Assembly (NCBI GenBank): GCA_946408145.1
Contig: CAMJQX010000120.1
Coordinates: forward strand, 1 to 5,297
DNA length: 5,297 nucleotides
Direction: 5' to 3'
DNA from: an uncultured Clostridia bacterium
GTDB taxonomy: Bacteria > Bacillota_A > Clostridia > Oscillospirales > Oscillospiraceae
This document shows, one piece after another, positions 1 through 5,074 of this stretch. The notes beneath the pieces are model-generated. The model had not been told where the DNA came from. It saw only the letters and a list, made by a program, of their open reading frames with translations, and did not search any database. Position 1 is the stretch's first letter; the number at the start of each line of letters is the position of its first letter. Both the position numbers and the translations under genes were made by a program.

Positions 1-57
1 CGCGTTCCCATCGCCCGTCTGGCCGCCGCGCAGGCCGCCATCAAGGACGCCGAGTGA
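1..57 (+). CDS. C-terminal end of an unidentified protein (5' part outside window)
   Basis: An open frame runs from the first base to a TGA at 55-57 and encodes RVPIARLAAAQAAIKDAE. The segment is alanine-rich and helix-like. Its codon use (GCC, CTG, ATC, AAG) matches the other genes here, and a hairpin terminator follows 32 bases after the stop, which together support a genuine gene end. Eighteen residues are too few to name a family, and I do not recognise it. It is separated from the next gene by a terminator and a new promoter, so a shared transcript is unlikely. Confidence 0.6.
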   Translation, partial: RVPIARLAAAQAAIKDAE

Positions 58-89
58 TCGGCTCCCGACGAGCATAGCCATATGGATCA

Positions 90-123
90 CAATGCCGCAG
101 CGAAAGCTGCGGCATTGCTGTTT
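90..123 (+). terminator. Hairpin terminator after the upstream gene
   Basis: A perfect 12-bp inverted repeat (90-101 paired with 106-117) encloses a GAAA tetraloop at 102-105. The stem is GC-rich in its upper part (GCCGCAGC/GCTGCGGC). The following T stretch is short (TGTTT, 119-123), so intrinsic termination may be less efficient than at the second terminator in this window. Its position just after the stop at 57 and before the promoter at 175 fits a gene boundary. Confidence 0.7.
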
Positions 124-174
124 CCCGGAGAGACGGCGCTGCGGAAAAAGCCGGAGCAAAAAGTTACAATGCGG

Positions 175-203
175 TTGCAATTCTCCCGGCGCTATGATAA
201 AAT
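175..203 (+). promoter_or_regulatory. Probable sigma-A-type promoter for the Wzz-like gene
   Basis: TTGCAA (175-180) and TAAAAT (198-203) are separated by exactly 17 bp. They match the -35 and -10 consensus at 4/6 and 5/6 positions. The stretch from 193 to 211 is AT-rich, in contrast to the GC-rich surroundings. The predicted start near 210 would give a leader of roughly 25 nt, with no room for a riboswitch. I see no clear operator. An alternative -10, TATGAT at 193-198, has no well-spaced -35. Confidence 0.6.
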
Positions 204-224
204 AACTTTTACCTCAACATGTAC

Positions 225-230
225 GGAGGT
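225..230 (+). promoter_or_regulatory. Ribosome binding site of the Wzz-like gene
   Basis: GGAGGT lies five bases upstream of the ATG at 236. This strong Shine-Dalgarno site selects 236 as the start over the in-frame ATG at 248 (Met5). Confidence 0.85.
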
Positions 231-235
231 ATCGT

Positions 236-1633
236 ATGAACGAAAACATGATCCAAAAGATCCGCGACAGCGCCACGGTGCTGAACATGGCCGACCTGTT
301 CTGGTCGGTGCTGGGCAAATGGCGCCGGATCTTTGCCTGCGGGCTGATCCTGGCGCTGCTGCTGGGCGGCCTGAGCGCGGCCCGCAGCTTCCCCCGCCTG
401 CACGATACGGAGTATCTGCGGGGCGTGGAGGAGCGCAACGCCGAGGCGGTGCGCGTCTACGAGCTCAACCGCAAGGAATACGAGAGCCAGATCGACCGCT
501 ACAGTCTCGATCTCGAACAGCAGGAGGATTACCGCACGCACTGCGGGCTGCTGGCCCTGGACCCCTTCCATGTCTATGTCTGCGAGGGCGTCTATTTTGT
601 GGACACCGGCAGCAGCCTCTTCCTCGACACGCTGACGCGCGAGCCGAATTACAATCAGGCGATCATCGCCGCTTACAGCGAGCGGCTGAGCGCGCTGGAT
701 GAGCGGCAGGTGCTGCGGGAGGCGGACTGCCTCTTCGCCGACGAGGAGATCGACAACTACCGCGGCTTTCTGACTGTCAGCGCGGACATGGGCAGCTCTA
801 CCCTGCACTACAAGGCCTACGGCGCCACGGAGGAACAGGCGCTGGCTCTGAGTGCCGCCGTCAAGGACGCCGTCAGATCCGACATGGGGGAGATCAGTGA
901 GCTGATCTGTGAGCACAGCATCGCCCTGCTCAACGAGCGCGTCGCCCTGCAGAGCGACGAGGAGCTCGGCCTGATGCACAAGGACTTCGACGCCAATCTC
1001 TCGACCACCTCGACCAATCTCGGCAACGCCGTCGCCGCCATGGACACGATGGAGAGCCCGGATATCGAGAATCCCAGCCGCGGCGCCTATCTGCGCTCCG
1101 CGGTGAAGCGGGCGATCCTCGGCTTTGCCGTCGGCGCCTTCCTGTGCGCGGCCGCCTGTGCCTTCGCCTTCGTGGTGCGCGGCACCGTGGCCGACCCGGA
1201 CGATGTGGCCTCGCGCTACGGTCTGCCCGTGCTGGGCGTGATCCCCGGCGGCGCCGCGAAGACCGGGCTGGACAGGCGCATCGCCGCCCACTACGGTGTC
1301 CCCGCCGGGATGAGCACGGCGGAGGGCCTGCGCTACGCGGCGGTGAATCTGTCCGGGAGCGCCGGCGATTCGCTCCTGCTGAGCGGCAGCGGCGACCCCG
1401 CCGGGATCAAGGCCCTGGCGGAAAAGCTCGCCGCCGAGATGCCGGGGACGAAGCTTACCGGCGTCGGCAGCATCTGCCGGGACGCGGACGCGCTCAAGGC
1501 CTTCCACGAGAGCGGCGCGCTGGTCTTCGTCGAGACCCTGCAGCAGTCCAAACACGCGGAGCTCCGCCGCGAGCTGATCCGGGCCGTGGAGTCCGGCAAG
1601 AAGGTGCTCGGCTTCCTCCTGCTGGAGAAGTGA
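236..1633 (+). CDS. Wzz/CpsC-like polysaccharide co-polymerase with a degenerate BY-kinase-like C-terminus
   Basis: This 465-residue inner-membrane protein is likely involved in chain-length control or export of a surface polysaccharide. Seen: a cytoplasmic N-terminus; TM1 at about 31-49; an extracytoplasmic, partly helical region of about 235 residues (50-290; coiled-coil-like at 63-100); TM2 at about 291-314; then VVRGTVADPDDVASRYGLP and VLGVIPGG (313-338), which match the post-TM2 linker of Wzz/CapA-type proteins. Residues 378-465 resemble a Bacterial tyrosine (BY) kinase fold: LLSGSGDPAGIKALAEKLA sits where the P-loop and its helix should be, and the end (VFVET...ESGKKVLGFLLLEK) resembles the closing strand-helix-strand. 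However, the P-loop lysine position is isoleucine (391), no Walker B 'IDTPP' segment is visible, and there is no C-terminal tyrosine cluster, so ATPase or kinase activity is doubtful. It is transcribed alone from its own promoter. The family call is from motif recognition. It may act with a kinase encoded elsewhere. Confidence 0.8.
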   Translation: MNENMIQKIRDSATVLNMADLFWSVLGKWRRIFACGLILALLLGGLSAARSFPRLHDTEYLRGVEERNAEAVRVYELNRKEYESQIDRYSLDLEQQEDYRTHCGLLALDPFHVYVCEGVYFVDTGSSLFLDTLTREPNYNQAIIAAYSERLSALDERQVLREADCLFADEEIDNYRGFLTVSADMGSSTLHYKAYGATEEQALALSAAVKDAVRSDMGEISELICEHSIALLNERVALQSDEELGLMHKDFDANLSTTSTNLGNAVAAMDTMESPDIENPSRGAYLRSAVKRAILGFAVGAFLCAAACAFAFVVRGTVADPDDVASRYGLPVLGVIPGGAAKTGLDRRIAAHYGVPAGMSTAEGLRYAAVNLSGSAGDSLLLSGSGDPAGIKALAEKLAAEMPGTKLTGVGSICRDADALKAFHESGALVFVETLQQSKHAELRRELIRAVESGKKVLGFLLLEK

Positions 1634-1647
1634 AATCCATACGCACT

Positions 1648-1698
1648 ATACGCAAAAGGATCGCCGCCCGAAAGGGCGGCGATCCTTTTGCGTATTTT
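1648..1698. terminator. Shared bidirectional terminator between convergent genes
   Basis: A perfect 22-bp inverted repeat (1648-1669 with 1674-1695) carries a GAAA loop at 1670-1673. The strong core is GGATCGCCGCCC/GGGCGGCGATCC, flanked by AAAA on the left and TTTT on the right. On either strand the stable stem is therefore followed at once by a U run. TTTT recurs at 1695-1698 on the plus strand. It begins 14 bases after the stop of the Wzz-like gene, and the stop of the minus-strand LRR lipoprotein begins at 1700, so the hairpin lies directly after that stop. Confidence 0.9.
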
Positions 1699-2858
1699 CA
1701 GTCTTCCTTCACGTAGTAGGTGATCGGGTAGATCTTGCCGTAGAATTCAAAGTCCATGTCGTTGTAGTACTCATAGCGGACGATGGAGGGCCAGTTGGCG
1801 AAGGCGCTGCGGATCATGTGGTTGCGCGGCGTGTCGCGCCAGCCGCTGTTCGTCGATTCCCTGTCCCCGTCCCAGAAGACCATGCGCACCTGCGGATGGC
1901 TGGCCTTCATCTCGTTGTAGTAATCCACGTCCAGGCCGGTGTACTTGACCAGCATGAACTCCAGATCCGGCATAAAGTCCATAAAGTCGAGCGAGGTCAG
2001 CTTCGCACAGTAGCAGAGGTTGAGATCCTTGAGCTTGGTCAGCTCCTTGAGGAAGCTGAAGTCCTCCAGCTCGTCGTTCATGAAGAGCTCGAGATAGATC
2101 AGATCCTTGAGGTTCGCCAGAGCGCTCGCGTCGGTCAGGTGGTCGTCGGCGAGGATCAGGATCTGCAGGTCGGTCATCTTCCCGATGGGCGAGATGTCCT
2201 GGAGGGAGTTGTGGCCGAGATCCAGGGCCTTGAGCTTGGTGCAGTACTTCAGGATCGGGTAGTAATAGGCGTCGTCGTGCGGGACGAAGCCGATCGGCTG
2301 CAGCGAGGAGTAGACGAGGACGTCCGTGCGGATGATGAAGCCGTGGAAGCGGAATTCCCACAGCCAGAACACGTCCGGCCGGATCTCGGAGAAGCGGTCA
2401 AGATCCTCGATCTCCGCGCCGGCCTCCAGCAGGTCGACGTCCGTCAGTGCCGGCAAATAACGCAGCGCGTCCTCGAGGCCGGTCATATCCGTGACCTTGA
2501 GCTCGGTGGTGTCGCTCGGATAGCGCACGCCCTGGAACTCATATTCCCAGCGGATGTCGCAGTCGGGCAGCTTTTCGCGCAGCTGCAGCAGCGCGTCGTA
2601 CTCGCTGCTCGCGGTGGCGTCGATCCGCTGCAGGCTGGGCAGCTCCGCCAGCGCGAGGATCTCTTCGGCGCTCTCGTCAGTGATCGTCCACTCGGTGGGC
2701 GGCGGCGTGGGCGTCGGGGTCGGCTCCGGCGTCGGCTCCGGCGTGGGCGCAGGGTCGGGCGTCTCCGCGGCGGCAGCCGTTCCTTCCGGGACGATGGCGC
2801 AGGCGGGGAGCAGAAGAACCAGACAAAGCAGAAGTACAAGACAGAGAAGTCGTTTCAT
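1698..2858 (-). CDS. Secreted LRR lipoprotein with proline-rich stalk
   Basis: This 386-residue protein is predicted to be anchored on the outer face of the membrane. Seen: a lipoprotein signal (KR, a hydrophobic stretch, then lipobox LPAC with Cys20); a Pro/Thr/Glu linker at about 32-56 made of TPEP-type units, a likely cell-wall-spanning stalk; two related segments of about 48 residues (75-122 and 137-182) with 'LPDC.I.WEYEFQG' and 'IRPDVFWLWEF.F.G'; four internalin/SDS22-like leucine-rich repeats of 22-23 residues (about 209-305, e.g. LKALDLGHNSLQDISPIGKM); and a C-terminal region (329-386) with DGDRES, SGWR and RNHMIR. GAGGA six bases before the ATG supports the start. It is the last gene of the operon, 27 bp after its paralogue, to which it is about 60-65% identical by eye. 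I recall similar LRR proteins from gut Clostridia, without a known function. A ligand-binding or adhesive role is inference; no catalytic motif is visible. Confidence 0.9.
   Translation of the reverse strand: MKRLLCLVLLLCLVLLLPACAIVPEGTAAAAETPDPAPTPEPTPEPTPTPTPPPTEWTITDESAEEILALAELPSLQRIDATASSEYDALLQLREKLPDCDIRWEYEFQGVRYPSDTTELKVTDMTGLEDALRYLPALTDVDLLEAGAEIEDLDRFSEIRPDVFWLWEFRFHGFIIRTDVLVYSSLQPIGFVPHDDAYYYPILKYCTKLKALDLGHNSLQDISPIGKMTDLQILILADDHLTDASALANLKDLIYLELFMNDELEDFSFLKELTKLKDLNLCYCAKLTSLDFMDFMPDLEFMLVKYTGLDVDYYNEMKASHPQVRMVFWDGDRESTNSGWRDTPRNHMIRSAFANWPSIVRYEYYNDMDFEFYGKIYPITYYVKED
2416..2570 (-). repeat. Highly conserved duplicated block, copy in the LRR lipoprotein
   Basis: This block matches 3616-3770 at a constant offset of 1200 bp, with about 12 differences in 155 bases (about 92% by eye) and one 39-base identical run (2487-2525). 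It encodes residues around 97-148 of the lipoprotein. The rest of the two genes is clearly more diverged. Confidence 0.85.
2719..2742. repeat. 12-bp tandem repeat in the proline-rich stalk
   Basis: Two exact copies of GTCGGCTCCGGC stand in tandem (2719-2730, 2731-2742), flanked by related partial units. On the minus strand they encode the Pro-Glu-Pro-Thr units of the lipoprotein stalk. The unit is a multiple of three, so copy-number change would alter stalk length without breaking the frame. Confidence 0.75.
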
Positions 2859-2864
2859 AGTATA

Positions 2865-2870
2865 GTCCTC
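2865..2870 (-). promoter_or_regulatory. Ribosome binding site of the LRR lipoprotein gene
   Basis: On the minus strand GAGGAC lies six bases before the ATG at 2858-2856, inside the 27-bp gap after the upstream paralogue. I see no promoter in this gap, which supports read-through from upstream. Confidence 0.75.
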
Positions 2871-2885
2871 GATCCGTGGCGGGCC

Positions 2886-3983
2886 TTACCACCACGGGTC
2901 ATCCTCCTTGAAGAAATCGGTGATCGGGAAGATGCCGCCGTTGATCCGGAAGGTCCAGTCGTTATAGTGCTCATAAGAAACAATGTCGCGCCAGTGGGTA
3001 AAGGCGGTGCGGATCTGGTGATTGCGACCGGTCAGGCGCCAGCCGCTGCCGGAGGACTCGATGTCCCCGTCGGCGAGGACCAGACGCGCGTCGGGCAGGC
3101 GCTCCTGCCACTGCGCGAACTCCTCCGGGCTGACAGCGGTGCGCTTGAACATCGCAAACTCCAGCTCCGGCATGTTCTCCAGAAAATCCAGATGCTCCAG
3201 CGTCCGGCAGTAGCAGAGGTTGAGATCCTTGAGCTTTGTGAGCTCATTGAGGAAGCTGTAATCCTCGATGCCGTAATTCATGAACAGCTCGAGGAAGACC
3301 AGCTCATGGAGCTTGGCCAGCGGGCTTGCGTCGGTGATGAAGTTGTCGGCGAGGATCAGCACCTCCAGCTCCCTCAGCTCGCCGATCGGCGTGATGTCGG
3401 TGATGGAGTTGTGGCCGAGATCCAGCGCCCGCAGATGCTTGCAGTATTTGATGATGGGATAGTAGTAGTCCAGCGAGCGGCTGGTCTGATAGCCGTTGAG
3501 CGAGGAGTAGACGCGGATGTCCGTGCGGATCTTTTGCCAGCCCTGGAAGGTGAATTCCCAGAGCCAGAAGATGTCCGGCCGGAGTTCGTCGAAGCGGTCC
3601 AGATCCTCAAGCTTCGCGCCGGCCTCCAGCAGATCCACGTCGGTCAGCGCCGGCAGATAACGCAGCGCGTCCTCGAGCCCGGTCAGATCCGTGACCTTGA
3701 GCTCGGTGGTGTCGCTCGGATAGCGTACGCCCTGAAACTCGTACTCCCAGCGGATCTCGCAGTCGGGCAGCAGCTCCCGCAGCCGCAGCAGCGCGTCGTA
3801 TTCGGTGCTCGCCGCCGCGTCGATATGCCGCAGCTCGCTCCTCTCCGCCAGGGCGAGGATCTCCTCCGCGCTCTCGTCGCTCAGCACCAGCGTGTCGTCG
3901 GCCTCCCCGGCCTGCGCCGGCGCGGCGGCGAGCAGCAGGCAGGCGAAGAGCAGCGCGGCGAGCAGCAATAAGATCTTTTTCAT
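2886..3983 (-). CDS. Secreted LRR protein, tandem paralogue of the LRR lipoprotein
   Basis: This 365-residue protein is predicted to be exported by Sec. Seen: a KK start, a hydrophobic core, and a likely signal peptidase I site after Ala25 (PAQA then GEA). There is no proline-rich stalk. Two related WEY/WEF-containing segments follow (about 50-97 and 111-158), then four LRRs (about 184-279, e.g. LRALDLGHNSITDITPIGEL), then a C-terminal region with DGDIES, SGWR and RNHQIR (305-325), ending in acidic residues and PWW. Its first gene-level neighbour upstream ends 8 bp before its ATG, and the TGA of that stop is part of its weak Shine-Dalgarno TGAGG, suggesting translational coupling. About 60-65% identity to the downstream lipoprotein indicates a local duplication. 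LFAC at 12-15 could be read as a poor lipobox, but the following LLLAAAPAQA fits a cleaved signal better. Role unknown; binding to a protein or glycan is inference from the LRR fold. Confidence 0.9.
   Translation of the reverse strand: MKKILLLLAALLFACLLLAAAPAQAGEADDTLVLSDESAEEILALAERSELRHIDAAASTEYDALLRLRELLPDCEIRWEYEFQGVRYPSDTTELKVTDLTGLEDALRYLPALTDVDLLEAGAKLEDLDRFDELRPDIFWLWEFTFQGWQKIRTDIRVYSSLNGYQTSRSLDYYYPIIKYCKHLRALDLGHNSITDITPIGELRELEVLILADNFITDASPLAKLHELVFLELFMNYGIEDYSFLNELTKLKDLNLCYCRTLEHLDFLENMPELEFAMFKRTAVSPEEFAQWQERLPDARLVLADGDIESSGSGWRLTGRNHQIRTAFTHWRDIVSYEHYNDWTFRINGGIFPITDFFKEDDPWW
3616..3770 (-). repeat. Highly conserved duplicated block, copy in the secreted LRR gene
   Basis: This is the partner of 2416-2570, 1200 bp away and in the same orientation. 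It covers residues around 72-123 of the secreted paralogue. In the 48-residue stretch from the residue after the LPDC motif to LLEAGA, only two residues differ between the paralogues (D/E and M/L). Confidence 0.85.
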
Positions 3984-3989
3984 CGGCGG

Positions 3990-3994
3990 CCTCA
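3990..3994 (-). promoter_or_regulatory. Stop-codon-embedded ribosome binding site of the secreted LRR gene
   Basis: On the minus strand the sequence reads TGAGG-CCGCCG-ATG. The TGA (3994-3992) is the stop of the upstream membrane-protein gene and also forms part of the Shine-Dalgarno for the ATG at 3983-3981. The site is weak, so translation probably depends on ribosomes finishing the upstream gene. Confidence 0.65.
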
Positions 3995-5074
3995 GCAGTT
4001 GTACAGGAAGCTTCCGAGCAGCTTTCCTGTAGAGTTGTCCAGCAGCATCCGGATCCGGAAGCTCTCGACGACCGGGTCGGCGATGGCCACCACCCGCGTC
4101 GTATAGCGGATGTCCACGAGAAAACGGCCGTCGCCCAGATCGGTGCAGCCGGTGATCTCGCTCTCCTGCAGCTCACAGCTGCGCACCCAGCTCCACCACT
4201 CGCCGCGGATGCTCTCCTGCAGCCGCTGCCGCAGGGAGCTGCCCGGCAGGCTCAGGGCCAGGATCTGCGTGTAATAGCTGTCCCGCTCCTGATCGATGTT
4301 GGCGGTAAAGAGGATGTAGGGGCGCAGGAAGCGCTCCACATATTCCTCGACCGCGGCGCGATCCTCCGCGCTGCAGTTGTCCAGATAGCACTCCTCGCAC
4401 TGCCGCTCCGGCGGGACCTCGTGCCCCGCGCCGTCCAGGACGCGCAGCGGGAGCTCGCCGAGAAACAGCCCGCTCTCGTAGCGGACCATGGTCGGCAGGC
4501 CGTCGATCAGCGAATAGGCGTCGGCCAGGCGCTCATAGGGGACGGCGCTTTCACGCAGCTCGTCCCGGCCCAGGCGGTGCTCCCCGATGTAAACCTCGTA
4601 TTCTGGCGGCACCACGGCGGACACGCAGCAAAACTGCGCGGAGAAATCGAAGCGGTCCTCCGCGGCCTCCCAGCCGCACAGGCCGAAGGCCTGCTCTTCC
4701 CCGGCGCGCAGGGTCAGCTCGCCCAGCGTCTGCCCGTCCGCGACGATGCGGTAGCGCTTTTCGTTCTCGCTGCCCTCGGCGATCGACTCGACGAAGCGGG
4801 CGTCTTCGAGCTGCCCGCGTACCAGCGCGAGGCTGTCCTCCGGCGCGCGCAGACGGGGATCCAGTTCCGCCAGCGCCGCCCGGCAGCCCTCGGTGGACTC
4901 CGGGGAGAGCAGCGCCGCGCGGTATTCCTCCAGCGCGACCTGCGGCCTTGTGGCCTCATAGACGCCCAGATAGCGCTGCAGCAGCATCAGCGCCGCGCCG
5001 GCGATCAGGATCAGCAGCAGCGTGTAGAGCAGCAGGCCCAGACGAAAGCGCCTCGCGCTCCTGTCAGCTTTCAT
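3992..5074 (-). CDS. Membrane-anchored extracytoplasmic protein of unknown function, cysteine-rich
   Basis: I do not recognise a named family for this 360-residue protein. Seen: a basic N-terminus (KADRSARRFR), a single TM at about 12-33, then an extracytoplasmic region with no further TM. Three parts can be suggested. Residues 40-130 form a helix-then-strand region, NTF2- or stalk-like. Residues 150-225 are strand-rich (VPPEYEVYIGEHRLG), like the small beta domains in which 'V.VNG' segments occur in wall-associated proteins. Residues 235-360 form a second helix-plus-strand region that could be NTF2-like. All ten cysteines (64, 133, 149, 150, 226, 229, 234, 300, 310 and the final residue 360) lie outside the TM, so disulfides are plausible. 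The start is supported by GGAGGGAGGGG six bases upstream. It overlaps the phosphodiester glycosidase gene by 11 bp and precedes the secreted LRR gene by 8 bp, implying a shared role. The domain suggestions are inference. Confidence 0.85.
   Translation of the reverse strand: MKADRSARRFRLGLLLYTLLLILIAGAALMLLQRYLGVYEATRPQVALEEYRAALLSPESTEGCRAALAELDPRLRAPEDSLALVRGQLEDARFVESIAEGSENEKRYRIVADGQTLGELTLRAGEEQAFGLCGWEAAEDRFDFSAQFCCVSAVVPPEYEVYIGEHRLGRDELRESAVPYERLADAYSLIDGLPTMVRYESGLFLGELPLRVLDGAGHEVPPERQCEECYLDNCSAEDRAAVEEYVERFLRPYILFTANIDQERDSYYTQILALSLPGSSLRQRLQESIRGEWWSWVRSCELQESEITGCTDLGDGRFLVDIRYTTRVVAIADPVVESFRIRMLLDNSTGKLLGSFLYNC

Noticed and set aside
82..702. A 206-codon plus-strand frame beginning at the first terminator
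   Set aside because: Its start lies just before and reads through the hairpin, it has no RBS, and most of it overlaps the Wzz-like gene in another frame with R/P/G-rich product.
209..1555. A 448-codon open frame on the minus strand across the Wzz-like gene
   Set aside because: It is antisense to a gene with a promoter, strong RBS, two TMs and family motifs. The product is A/G/R/V/H-rich with no recognisable domain.
3939..3953. Possible lipobox LFAC in the secreted LRR protein
   Set aside because: Phe at -2 is atypical, and the hydrophobic stretch continues past the cysteine to a good AQA cleavage site, so a signal peptidase I substrate is more likely.
1818..3971. A 717-codon open frame on the plus strand across both LRR genes
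   Set aside because: It is antisense to two well-supported genes. Its product is a compositionally biased V/R/L/Q/G-rich sequence, its two halves simply mirror the paralogues, and no ribosome site precedes it. High GC at third positions keeps the antisense frame open.
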